From Tomocerus qinae (lineage: Eukaryota; Arthropoda; Collembola; Entomobryomorpha; Tomoceridae), in contig CM034546.1 of NCBI GenBank assembly GCA_020055645.1, positions 40,052,001-40,116,000 on the forward strand: a stretch of 64,000 nucleotides of DNA. The letters are read 5' to 3'. Both the position numbers and the translations under genes were made by a program. The notes under the pieces were generated by a model. It saw only the letters and a program-made list of their open reading frames with translations. It was not told the DNA's origin and did no database searches. This document shows positions 21,900 to 33,845 of the stretch, piece after piece; positions within the stretch are counted from its first letter, which is position 1, and every line of letters begins with the position of its first letter.

Positions 21900-24800
21900 A
21901 TGTCATCTCACAACAACAACGAAGCTGGGTACAAATATATTTTTTCGATTAACCAAGATGAAATCATAGAAGAACTGGAAAAATACTTTGAAAAGATTAA
22001 TAATGAAGTTGACTTCGATGAAACAAATAAAACTATACTCCACCATGCAGTCGTTTATGGTAAGTGTGATACGTAATATACAATACTTTATATTTTTATG
22101 AAATAAGCTAGTATTTTCAACGAAAGTATTTAAGACCTTTGCGACAAATTATTACAACTGGCCTTCATAAATGTCTAAATTTTGACCATTTATCAAGCTG
22201 GTTTCGAGGGTTTTACAAGCTGGTAAAAACATGGTGGTTTTGTGGTAAAAACAAGTCATGATGTTTCTGTGAATAAACACCATCATTAGAAAGTTCTCTT
22301 GTGAGTCACAAACGTAGTAAATAACTAGGTCAAAATATGTACTTATTATAAAATATTATTTCTACTTATTACAATATATAAAACAAGACGCGTGATTCCA
22401 GTTGTATTTCAACTAGTGTTATTACAATTTTTCCTTTTGTTTATATTTTATATGTATAGCTGTTTTATTTTGAAAATCCAAGATCAAATAATTTGAAAAC
22501 TTAGGCATTATAATACATGCAAGCATTTCAAATATGATTCCTATTCATATTGTGGCACAATAATATATTTGCTGGTTAAGGTAAGTATAATAAATATGTC
22601 AGTGGGGAAATAGACTTATTTTTATTTTATGAAAACGGCTAAATTTAGTGTCAGATTAGACCAGGTATAATATTTTGAAATGCAAATAGGTGTAATTTTT
22701 AAGGACAAAAAAGTAGAATCAAATAAGAGAAAAGGGGCGTATTTCTAAAAATCTTTCAGTGTGGACAGTCGATATGTAAGTTGGGCCAAAGTCAAGAGGT
22801 AAGTGAACGTTAAAACTTAAGTTCAGGAGTTCGTAAGAAATTATATAGCTAGATATAGAATTAGCATAGCGTCTGCTTAACATTACAAGGTAACAAGCCA
22901 TTTTATCATGGCTGCTACAAAGTAACAAACCACTGTATCAAGAGATGTGGTTTTTTACCTTGTCGCTGCCATGATAAAATGGATTGTTACTTTGTAGCAG
23001 TCATGATAAAATGGCTTATTACCTTGTAATATTAAGCAGACGATAGGTAGATATGAATAGGAAAAATCACAGGTAGGCAATGCGCATTAGCAGCAATATA
23101 GTAATAGAAGGACATTTTCAAATAGAAATGAAAGTGGTAACATTTAGATTTAGGCAGATTTAGTCAAATCTGACAGATGGGATAGGGCAATGTCCATAAA
23201 AAATGCCAAATTAGTTCGCATTCTTACATTATTATATAATTGCGAAATAACATACACCCATTACCAGGGACTGGATTCGTTGTCGAACCTTGCGTCAATA
23301 TGATAAGAATTTAGCTGCTAATATTACTGACATAATTATACCAATGCATATGGTAAAAATTTCATATTAATGTACTATTATAAAGGCACAATACTTTGTG
23401 ATATGAAATGTATCTAAAAGTTATATAATACGAACACAGATTTACTACTTGCAAATATGTACATTATATGTGTAGAAGTATCCAAACAATCGTCTTTGTA
23501 ATTATTTTAGTGTACCTACCTATAAAATGCAATTAATTGATGAAAATGTTTTTCAATTCTTTGGAATTTAGAAAATGCCAATGTGGCCTTAAAAATGGTG
23601 AAGTTGATATTGAATGAGGAGTATTTCGAGCCAAACGACTTTGAATTTGTGGATCTTCAAGATGATGACGGAAATACAGCTTTACATTTAGCTGCTATGC
23701 GTGGTCGGAAAAACATTGTGGAAGAATTACTGGATAACGATGCCGAATGGGAAATAAGGCAAATTTTTATTGCTATTTCGAAATGACTTACTTCTCAATG
23801 ATTATACTTACCATAATTGTTTTCAAATTAGGAATAATAACAAACAGACATCTATCGGATTAATTTTTTCAAAACTTCCCGACATACTCACAACGATGTA
23901 TGACCAATGTATTTATTTCAAGGAGGAAGACATCCCCACCCAAGAAAATTGTGACGATGGTGAATCAGAATCAATTCATAACTCTAAAGAAGAGATACGC
24001 GAAGACGAAAAATATTACACGGTCCCTATTTTGGAAGAAAGCAAAGAACACTCTGAGGAGAATGGTAAAACGGACAGCATGGAAGAAGACGAAAACAAGA
24101 ATGAGGAGAAAGATGAACCAGAAGCTCCCAAGAAAGAAGACAAAGAAGACATTATTGAAGAGAAATTATCATTGTACTTCATGTAAGTCTCGTTAATTAG
24201 ACATAATGGACAAATTGTAATAGTGATACAAAACTGAAAACAAGAAGGGAACCATCATAAAAGTCACTAATAGACTTTTAAAAATTGGAATTACCGTAAT
24301 AATCGATATAATTCCGCTTTGCCTTTTTGGCTGTTAATGGTAATAGTTCCGCGTAACGAAATAATTCCGCGTCCGCGGAATTATTTCGACATTTTTGGCC
24401 TTTTCAGGAATTTTTTCATTTGCTTGAAACAATAATTCCGCGCGGAATTATTTCGATTATTACGGTATTCGGAAGGTTGAGAAACGAAATGATTTAAACC
24501 AAACAAGAAATATCGTGTTCCAAAAATTGATAAAATTCGTAACAATTATTACACGGAAAGGAAATATTTTTGAAATATTATTTGTTGCACCCACCTTTGG
24601 GAAATTTTTGGATACTTTCCTACCTGTTTAAATAATACACATGTGAGTGTAGACACTACCTGTAAATGTGCTGTTGTACATTTTGTGTGTACCTATATGA
24701 CTACATAAACATTAATGAATAGTTTTTTATTGAATTATCAAATTACTATTAGAGAATATTCTTCCGATTTATTCTTAATTTTTTTAAAAATTTTACAAAA

Positions 24801-27800
24801 GCGCCATAACGGGGGATAATGAAGGTGTGGACGATTTGAAAGAAACATCATTTATTTCTAAAATACTGAAAGACAAACCGGAAAAAGTTTCGTCAATTTT
24901 GCTACATCCATTGGTGGAAGCATTCTTGTACATAAAATATCAGAAAGCTAAATTCGTTATAATGACATCTATAGCATTCCATGTAAGTTAGAACATCTGC
25001 AAAACCATAATATTATGAAAATCTAAAAAAAATTAACATTTACAACGTTTTTGTTTTAGATATTTTGGTACGTTATGTACGTTACCTTCATTTTCAATTT
25101 ATACTTCGAAAACTGTCCATGGTTACGAAATGGTACGATTTGCTTACTTTTCCTTGTCCTTGTATGTTCCATGAATAACTATTATTATAAATTCATTACG
25201 TAATCATATTTTAAAAATGTTCAAGGGAATCTGAGTGAATTTAGAATTGCATCAGTTTACTACATCTGCCTTACAGGATATCGGACATTTGTAAAATGGG
25301 CAATATTTCTGGATTTAACAACTATTTGTACTTTTTAAAAAAACATTTTGGCCCACTTAGGGTTCTCCAATTTTTATTTAGTTTTAGAAAAAAGTGACCT
25401 ACAAATCATATGAAAACGCCTGTCAACTGACGCATAACGCCCTTTTTGAGAATCCTTGGGGTGGGCATTAGCCGGGACCACCCCAAATTGTCAACACCTT
25501 TTTGTCAACACTGAATTGTCAAAACAATTTTGACCCCTTTGGTCGTCAACACCTTTTTGTCAACACAAATCAACCCATTTAGACTTTTTGTCAACACAAG
25601 TTTTTTCGTAGGTACAAGTCTTTATTTGAGAAATAGGAATAACAAATATGAGTGTGGTTGCACACGACGGTGTAACTTACGGCGGTGTGCATTAACATTC
25701 TTTGCGGTATCAGTTATTTAAATATCTGATCTACGATGCAGTTTACTAGAGATCAAGATTTAGAAACGCAGGCACTACTTCCACCAGAACACTTGCTAAA
25801 AAAGTACATTCACTCCTACAAAGTTAACGATTGTGTGTTTCGAGATCCTCAACATGTGTCACTTTTGAATTTATCGGACTTCGAAACTTTGAGAGGCGAT
25901 CCATTTATGTGGTATGACTGTAACTCAAGCAACGAGATGTTAATATTTACAACCGTAAATAATCTGAAAAAGTTATACTCCTGTGAAACTAGGATTGCTG
26001 ATGGGACCTTCAAAACAACTCAGTAAACATGTAAATGACTCAGTTCGCAATAAATCAAAAACGTCATTTTCGGAGTGTATTTATACGATAGCGGACAAAT
26101 TATGAAAAATTGTTACAATATTTTTGTGAGATGAAATGATCTGATTTTTTACATTTCCACTTTACAAGTGATCTAGCATTACTTTTTACATGATTTTTAC
26201 TTGACTGATTATTTACGGTGACTAATTCTTTTAAAATATTGCATTGAATAATAATTGCTGTTGACAAAACAGGACAACATGGCCTTGGTTATGTTGACAA
26301 TAAAGAAACTTGGTGTTGACAAAAAAATTTTCGTGTGTTGACAAAAAAGGGTTGACAATTCGGGGGTGAATCGGTGGGCATGCATGGCTAAATATAGATT
26401 GCTAATTATAAAATGATTCCGATTCAGAAAGTTCCCAACAAATATTTATGTTTTCAAGGTTAATCGTTATGTTATTTCAAAGAAGTGTGACTTAACCTAG
26501 AACTGGTAACAGAGGGTGTTACTATATCGACCAACCTTGGGTTATTTCACATGAGAGTACGGCCACCTATCTCCTTGTATCTGAAAGTAATGTATAAAAA
26601 ATATTATTTGCTGTCATATTATTATAGGTAACGATACCGGTTTAAGGGAGGAATCGATGAAGGTGGTATGCTCCTCAGATGATTTTAAGCACTCAGGCCT
26701 TCCACTTGCTGCAATATGCTGGACCATTGCTCTTCTGTTCCTAGCCAAAGAGTTCTACGAAATTTGGCTTACTCCGTCCAAGTACACATATTTTTCCCAA
26801 CTTGAAAACCTAGGGCAACTTCTAGTCATTGCATCCATTATATGGACCCCTTGGCCTATCTACGAATACCTTGCAGGAGAAGATGAAGTTATTATTAAAC
26901 CTTGGCAGTTTGAAATCGCTGCGGTTGGTATTTTTCAAATAATCAATTAATTATAAAGAATAAAATTTATATTTTAATTTTACTATTTAACCTTTGCAAG
27001 GCTTCTTCTTTTGTTATTTGGGTCCTTATTTTGTGCCAATTATGTAAAATACAACGACTCCGTCTGTACTTGGAAATTTTTGTCAAGGTAATATACAAAA
27101 GTGAATATAGTTTTTGGTGTCGACTTCCGACACGGAATAATTTCTCTTAGTTCTTAAGTTTTTTTAAAAGAGTAAAAATGCTCTTTGTCTCTTACTGTCA
27201 AATCATAAAACTGATGTGAAATCAAATCTTACCAGCATCAAGATTTATGGTGTAAATAAATGAAGTGAACCTTTTAAATATTTTCAATGGATCGCACTAA
27301 TTAATTTAAAACTTTTATAGGTTATGGAGAGTTTCGTGTTCTTTGCAATTGCATTTATCTCTCTTCTTATTGCCTTTGCCTTTTCATTTTGTATTATCAT
27401 GCCGGAGGTAAATATGTTAATTCCATGTTTCTATGAATACGTGTATATTTGCATTCAAAACGCTAATTAATTGAATTAATTTGTTTGTTTTAGTCCAAAG
27501 CATTCGAAACTCCGTTGTTAGCATTACCCAAAGTGCTCATGATGATGTCTGGAGAAATTAATTACGACGACGTTTTTTATAACGACGAAGATATTGGGCC
27601 CAGACAATTTCATTTTACAGCAACACAAGTCACTTTTGTTCTATTTACAATCATAATGTCCATCCTTTTGTTCAACTTATTAATCGGGTTAACAGTTAGC
27701 GATACTCAGGTATGAAATAAATTGAGATAAAAATTCTCTTTTAAAGAATAATGTACACATTTTTTGGAAGGTACTTCTTTCGAACTTCCTTTTGTAGGAG

Positions 27801-29986
27801 CTAAAAGATAAAGGCCATCTTGCTGAACTTCACAGCATGTTAGACGCAGTTCACTTGGTAGAGAAACTTGCAGATATGCTCCCAATAAATGGATGGCTGT
27901 TCCGGAAGCTTTCTATTGCCGATGACAAAAACTGTAAAGACAGGGACCTCAAACGGTAAGTCATTGTACTTTACCAACCACATAGTTATGTGGCATTACT
28001 GTATTTGCAAAATGAACACAACTCAAAGTACGGACATGCAAATGCAAGAACCTTAGAAAACCAAAGACACCATCTCGTTCGGACACTATTAGTTCAGTCG
28101 ACTTTAATCTCAGCACACCTTCTCGAGTCCCACAGAATAGTAGCCATCTACCGTGTTGTGTTAAGACTTGCCAGAAATGGCATGGTATTTATTACTCTGA
28201 AGCTATGGCTGAACCGATCAGCACACTTGGTTCAAGTCAGGTGATCCGCTCAGCCAGTCAACACATTTGATTTTACTTGTGGGCAGCGGCTTAGTGGCTT
28301 CAACAAAAGCAAAAATTGTCCCATCTTCCATATCTCGCTAACGACCTCCATTGTTAATCTATGCTCCAGTCCGCAATCCGCATGTAACTCAGTTCTCCCG
28401 ACACTCTACACAAGCCTGTAGTGAGTCATCCAATTGGCTTCACTTATCCAGTGTAGCTATTGGCTGGCTCACCACAGCCCAGCGTTTACATATCCTTTCG
28501 GTGGGATTGGATCCATGAATTTTCACATCTAAAGTTTTACATCCTGGGGTAGTAAAGTTTTACAACCAGCCGCTGCAATTATACAACCAGCCACTGCGGT
28601 TTTACAACCATGCACTGCAGTTTTACCACCTTACAAATGAAATGAACTCAAACTTTGGTTAAACCTAAATAAATGCTTAATAATTATATTAAGACGATTA
28701 ACCGAAAGAATGAGTCATTATGGTAAACGCTCCATTCAAATGTAAAAGGTATATAGGTAGAGATTTCGTTGTTATCATCTACATTTTGGAAATTTATGGG
28801 CCACTTGAGAAGTGAAGCAACTTACTGGCGACAAAATTGAATACTAATTGACTCTCATCAAAGAAAAGCGCCAGTATACGTAGACATAGATGATAGGTTG
28901 AAAAAGACCATGGCAACATACAAAATACAGTATACATCGCAATTTACTGCTGCTCAATTGCTCATTTGCTAAAAAATCATCACAAAAACAAAGGAAAAAA
29001 GCAGCAACGAATTCTACACCCAATGAAATGTCCCCTGCTAAAGAGTCAGGCTACATATCGGAGGAAGAAAACATAAAATGTCGTAAATTATAAGATTGAA
29101 TTAGCGTTTACATATTTCTTAACCTTATTTGACATTGACCATGTTTTCATTTTTCATTGACTGCATTTTTGTAGCATGATAGCATTTATTTAGGTTTTAC
29201 CAAACTTTACATTTGTAAGGTTGTAAACCTGCCGTATGTGGTTGTAAAACTGCAGTGGCTGGTTGTAAAACTTCACTACCCCAGGAGGTAAAACTTTAGA
29301 TGTGAAAATTCCCAATACCGTGGGATTACATATTTATTACGACTAATCCTACAATCCTACTATATCCCGACAATATTGGTAGGAAGATGTAATACATGAT
29401 AAATTTATTACTTCCCAGTCTGTGATTAATAATTAAAGGATTATTTGGCATACTGGCTGGCATAATGTTTGGGCGCTCAGGTTAGAGAGCAGGCGATAGG
29501 CTGCTGTCCCTATTTTAGCCACATATTTTCAGCAATGATGAAAATGGTTCAAATATGCAATGTAGTTCTTTATTAATTAGTTTCAATTATTTGCATTAAT
29601 CTGGTTTCATATATATTGGTTTGTTAAAATTGACGAACCAACTGTGTAAATTACAAGAAACAATATGACTTGTATAAATTATAAATTCATGTATTAATCA
29701 ATATAATTAACCAATATAAATTTGATTAAATTACAGGTGGGATGTGACAATAAGAGAACCATATCCAATCCCTCCTAAGGTACTTGGCGATTTATTAATA
29801 AAAGCACAAAAAAATAGAGACGCTAACATGAGTGAAGAAGAAAAGGTTAACAACGACCATGAAAGTCAAAGTGAAAGCAGTCTAGAGAAGTATGAACGTT
29901 CTAACAGAGAAATTCTTAAACAACTAAAGATAATATCAAAGGAAAATAAGGAAATCCTACAAGCATATCGTGACTCAAAATCATAA
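21900..29986 (+). CDS. TRPA-type cation channel (painless-like), complete copy 2
   Basis: Eleven exons join to 682 codons: 21900-22059, 23572-23758, 23832-24182, 24802-24982, 25060-25132, 26628-26923, 27001-27087, 27321-27407, 27494-27709, 27798-27955, 29737-29986. The N-terminus has only a short ankyrin region (NKTILHHAVVYG; GNTALHLAAMRGRKNIVEEL), then a long acidic Glu/Lys-rich linker (about residues 150-230). S1 spans exons 4-5, S2-S4 exon 6 into 7, S5 exon 8 (LLIAFAFSF); exon 9 holds the pore (MMMSGEINYDD) and S6 (NLLIGLTVSD). TRPA1 has many more ankyrin repeats, so this is a short form. Intron 2 appears to be GC-AG (ATAAG|GCAAAT). Introns carry hairpin MITEs (22870, 24288), a MULE-like element (25469) and a hAT-like element (28509). 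It is a likely plasma-membrane nociceptive or thermosensory channel. No break is seen. Confidence 0.84.
22870..23042. repeat. Hairpin MITE, family A
   Basis: A palindrome of 173 bp with ends CGTCTGCTTAACATTACAAG and its inverse; the arms include AAGCCATTTTATCATGGC. Flanked by ATAG on both sides. A second copy is at 61019-61164. Confidence 0.8.
24288..24470. repeat. Hairpin MITE rich in AATTCCGCG
   Basis: The ends are GAATTACCGTAATAATCG and, inverted, GAATACCGTAATAATCG. The inner part includes the palindrome AATAATTCCGCG...CGCGGAATTATT. It lies in intron 3 of the TRPA gene. Related AATTCC-rich sequence is at 60595-60730. Confidence 0.65.
25469..26372 (+). mobile_element. MULE-like non-autonomous element, 904 bp
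   Basis: It is bracketed by the 9-bp repeat GGTGGGCAT (25460-25468, 26373-26381), matching the 8-10-bp duplications of Mutator-like elements. Ends carry inverted arrays of TTGTCAACACC. Inside are a FLYWCH-like stretch (about 25600-25700: YLRNRNNKYECGC) and the start of a transposase frame (25736-26026). It sits in TRPA intron 5. Confidence 0.65.
25736..26026 (+). pseudogene. MULE transposase N-terminal fragment
   Basis: The frame holds MLIFTTVNNLKKLYSCETRI followed directly by ADGTFKTTQ and stop. This is the region of MULE-type transposases around the first catalytic aspartate (D-G-T-F-K/R). Everything downstream, including the remaining catalytic residues, is missing, so no active transposase is encoded. 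Confidence 0.62.
28030..28500. other. GC-richer insert in TRPA intron 10
   Basis: This block has base composition unlike the surrounding intron and no counterpart in copy 1's intron 1641-2054. It includes GGTTCAAGTC, a B-box-like motif, near 28230. It may be a tRNA-derived SINE or other transposon, but no A box or poly-A tail was identified. Confidence 0.3.
28509..29319. mobile_element. hAT-like or other DNA element with 8-bp duplication
   Basis: It is flanked by GTGGGATT (28501-28508 and 29320-29327). Long terminal inverted repeats include GAATTTTCACATCTAAAGTT and CTGGGGTAGTAAAGTTTTAC. Subterminal TTTTACAACCAGCC repeats occur at both ends. No transposase frame remains. It is probably non-autonomous; the 8-bp duplication favours hAT, but the terminal bases are not canonical. 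Confidence 0.65.
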
Positions 29987-30636
29987 GTGTAATTTATTTT
30001 GCTGTCATTTTATTCTTCACGATGATATTATGGTCAAGTCATTATAATGATTAAAATATTTATAGTGTATGATTTTAACAGAAGAGTTTTAAATTTTCAG
30101 TTTCACCGTTTGGAAAATGTTGCTGCTCTACATACAACAAAGTAATAGACATATTTGAAAGTAGGTAACCTATATATCTTTATTACCATACCAGCCCACC
30201 TGCCCTGTAAAAGTTGGGTTTTATAGGCTATCAGTCATCAGAAATAATGTAATGTTGGCTATATAAATTGGCATTTAAACTAAATTACCATAAAGTTATA
30301 ATTTAAAAGTAGGTCACTTTTGCTAATAAATTTTGGCAACAATTAATCGGTTTCAAATAAGCCTTCCTATACAAAATGGGACAAAATTTTACTTTCACAT
30401 TGTTTCTAATTTAATAAACCATTCTAAATCTAGGACAAGTTTTATAGCCACAAAGTTAATAATAATAATGATAGTCGTATGTATTCGTAATATACAAAGC
30501 AGTGCAAATAAAAACGTTATAATAGAGAGCTATTCAATGTTCATAAACTGGAAGATCCATATTGGTATTACTTGATATTCACTGTGATGTTATCAACTGG
30601 CAGTCCGAATAAACAAAGTAAAACTAATCCTGAAAA

Positions 30637-32252
30637 ATGTTTCCTGAGGCTCCATATCATATTTATAGATCACATTTAATATTATTTGCCATTATGGTGT
30701 ACGCCATTGCTTCTTTTGTTAATTGTGAAAATGCTGGGATTGTCGGCGCATTTGTATTTCCGCATGGGGGAGTTACTCTTGATCCTGAAAACACAGATTA
30801 TTCGAAAGAGGCTGCCACAGACGAAAATACGAAAGAAAAAAGTCTCAAATTAAATCGAGCAATGAAAGAAGCTGCAAAGGATCTTGTGCGACTAATGCCA
30901 GATTTAATAATTTTTACCACTCCTCATGGACTTTTGCTTCAGAATCATTTTCTATTCGTTGGAAATCTTCATGTAAGCAAAGAAATATTTATGCAACCGA
31001 ATAGCAACTCTAAAATAGCAATATAATAAGTGGGCAGTCCATTATAATGTGGTACAATGATCTAGTAAGAGTCCAGAAAAGTAGAAAGGCTATGAAGTAG
31101 AGAGTAGCATTACTACTTTTTCTTACTAAATCATTATACCGCGTTATAATTAATGGACTGCCCACAATAACATCCATCTTGTTCAAGAAAAGAAATTACT
31201 ACATCGCAATAAAAACTAGATATGAATATTCCTTTTGAATTTTGAATACAAACGACTTATTGTGTTAAGGAATGAATATTTGTATGCCAATAAATCTTAG
31301 CTTCATAAAGCTACGATCAATATTAAACAGATATCCAATTGGTATATTAATGGATTAATTAGCCGCTTATTACAGTTTTAAACAGCAAAACTAATTCCGT
31401 AGTTTGAAATTTTTAAATCATGATAAAATTGATAAATGTTTAGAATTTAAGAACTAACAGAATGTCTTACGCTTAGTTATTACTGCTTCTGTTTTTGATT
31501 TTCTTTAAGGCTGAAGGATCCTTTCAAAAATATTCGGCGTCTTTCAATTTGGATTTGCTTTCCACAATCGCCATTTGTGATAGTTTACTTAACATGAGTA
31601 ATTCAGTCGAGTTACTTACATTGGGGTATTTTAATTACCAAATTTTGAATCATTTATTAGTAATTATTCTTTTTTTATTGTATTTAAAAACTGTCCCAAT
31701 TTAAATAGCGTTGGGCACGACATGATGCCGCTACGCTGGGCTGAAGTAATTCCTTGGACATTTATTAACGAAGCTGCTGAAAATGCCAATGTCTCGCTTC
31801 CGCCTGTAGTACTCATCGGAGTTCCACCAGAAAAGAATATTTCCAGTTTCTTAAAATTTGGAAATGATCTATCCATCGTTACTAGAAGTCATAGACTTTT
31901 ATCCCAAAAGCGAGTGGCAGTCGTCGTCAGTTGTGACTTGTCCCATTATCACTCAAATTCTCTGTCCAGTCCGTATCCTTACAACAAGGCTGCTCAACCA
32001 TTTGATAATTATTGTGTTGAATGGGGTAAACTAGATCGAAATCTGAAAACAGAAGAGAAAAGCACAGAAATCCTCATTCATCTGGCAGGAGATATTTCAA
32101 AATCGGCTGGGAGTTGTGGGTATCACGGACTTGTCATCCTTCACGGCATTTTAAGTCAGACCGTAACAAATGGGGCAGAATATCATTCTAAATTCTTTGA
32201 TTACAGTGTACCGTCTTATTTCGGAATGATGGTAGCCAGCTGGGTTCAATAG
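30637..32252 (+). CDS. LigB-type extradiol ring-cleavage dioxygenase-like protein
   Basis: Exons 30637-30972, 31510-31625 and 31709-32252 join in frame to 332 codons (331 aa). A hydrophobic segment (about residues 12-30, LILFAIMVYAIASFVNC) looks like a signal peptide or anchor. Motifs of the class III extradiol dioxygenase (LigB) superfamily are present. These are FPHGG with an early metal-binding His, a central PHG, MPLRWAEVIPW, SCDLSHYHS and SCGYHGLVILHG near the C-terminus. These histidines and acidic residues normally coordinate Fe(II) for aromatic ring opening. The animal substrate is unknown. Intron 1 contains a 136-bp MITE. A poly-A signal lies about 265 bp downstream. This family is best known from microbes, so acquisition by transfer is possible, but the introns show it is resident. 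Confidence 0.72.
31030..31165. repeat. Hairpin MITE in LigB-like gene intron 1
   Basis: The ends are GTGGGCAGTCCATTATAA and its inverse TTAATGGACTGCCCAC. It is flanked by AATAA on both sides (31025-31029, 31166-31170). Confidence 0.78.
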
Positions 32253-32516
32253 AAATAAGAAATAGACGCTTCTGTGCAGATTTCTATATTAAATGTGTTA
32301 TTACTACCCTCTTTATGTAGTTTTGATAATTAAATAGGTAGTATAATATTAAAATAAGTTTAAATATATTTGCTTATGCAAATTATTATCTATATTTGAT
32401 AATTATTTGAAAATCAGATTGAAAATACTGTCCATTTATTTTACATTTTTATTGTTTCTGTTAACTGTGTATATGTAATTATGTAATTACTTTCACCTGA
32501 AGGAAGTTGTTACTTA

Positions 32517-32522
32517 AATAAA
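32517..32522 (+). terminator. Poly-A signal of the LigB-like gene
   Basis: AATAAA about 265 bp past the stop; the first canonical signal I see downstream on the plus strand. Confidence 0.4.
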
Positions 32523-33090
32523 CCATGTAAAACGGAAATATACTGCAAGAAGTTTATCTGATCCAAAAACATGTTATCCTTCACCTGTCACAAACACTAA
32601 CCAGCTTAAAAGTGTCACAGAATCCTGATAGCTTTCAAACGAGCTATTATACGACTTGTACGGTAAATAGGACTGATACTCCCAGAGTTTTAGCCAATTT
32701 TTAGTTATTAGGGGGTGTGGCCTATTTCGCCATTTTTAATCGGTTTTATTAATTATTTAGCAAAAGTCATAATATAGTGAAAATGTAGCTCAAACAGTTC
32801 ACATCATCGTTCATGGACATGGAAAGTAATCGTCCAGGAGGTAAAGTGAGACTCGACTCTCAATCCTAAATGAAAGAGTCTACACGCTGCGTTCCTTGAC
32901 ATATACTCCAAATTCAAATTACTTCTTGGTGAAACAGTTGACTTGTAGGAAAAGAAATAATATTTTAAGTTTAAAGTCAAAACTTTATTATAATATTTCA
33001 ATATTAGCGGTTCTCCGTGACACGTATATTGTAATCACTGCAAAAATTATCTTTATTGTCACTAATTAGTTCGTATTTATTAAGATTGAA

Positions 33091-33845
33091 ATGTTTCCAC
33101 GTCTTTGTCGCTGCGGTCAACTATTTACCCAATACAAATGGACAACATTTGCACAGCCGGCTGCGGCAAACAGACGTCTTGCGTTAAGGTATTTAAAATT
33201 TATAAAATCATACATTTATGTCAAATTCAACATTATAATAATTAAAATGTTAAATAATATTATACCACCAACCACAGTCAACATTATTTTAGCAATTAAC
33301 ATTTATGACAAAAGCGGAATTCGAAAACAAAACAATCAACAATAAATGAAGAGTAGTTTACTTTTATGCATATTTATGACTTTAAATGTGAAATTAAGAA
33401 TTATTCATACAAAATTGTTGTATTTAATGAAACTAGACAGGCGAGTTCGAGTTCTGGTCAACCTCCCAAATCTACAGCAGACGATTTTGAGGAGTTAGAC
33501 AAACCGATTCAATATACTACGTCAGCAGCAAGTAAATGGACAGCTGAGCGAACTCATTCAGGGGCCCTGCATCCAGATGTGCCTGATTATCAACCATACG
33601 TCGTCATTTTCTCTGTAGGAATGTTACTTCTCTATTTTGGTGTCCTACGAGAAGAAAATGATATCGACGAAGAAATTGCAAAGCCACTGTGGGAGAAAAT
33701 TCCAGGATTGGAGAAGACTCAAATTATAACTCTGCTTAAGTATAATAAAGAACATAATATCAGCATCGAAGCTCTAACTAAACGACTTCACGAAATTGAA
33801 GAAATGGAAGAAAAGGCTAGAGCTAAAGCCTCACAGACGAAGTAA
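33091..33845 (+). CDS. UQCC4: Complex III assembly factor UQCC4/CCSMST1-like
   Basis: Exons 33091-33188 and 33437-33845 join (AG|A) to 169 codons. The acceptor is CTAG at 33436: the next AG, four bases later, would shift frame. The N-terminus (MFPRLCRCGQLFTQYKW) is basic and lacks acids, fitting a mitochondrial presequence. The family core KPIQYTTSAASKW is followed by a single membrane helix (YVVIFSVGMLLLYFGV). LREENDIDE comes immediately after the helix, as in vertebrate C16orf91/CCSMST1 proteins. A coiled, charged C-terminus follows. The family is reported to support assembly of ubiquinol-cytochrome c reductase in the inner mitochondrial membrane. I first considered NDUFB11; the LREE-D-D motif after the helix favours UQCC4. 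Confidence 0.7.

Noticed and set aside
23900..24196. 98-codon Lys/Arg-rich frame
   Set aside because: A shifted shadow of the acidic linker exon of the TRPA gene.
33091..33845. NDUFB11 (complex I ESSS subunit)
   Set aside because: Single helix and mitochondrial leader fit, but LREENDIDE after the helix and KPIQYTTS before it match the UQCC4/CCSMST1 family better.
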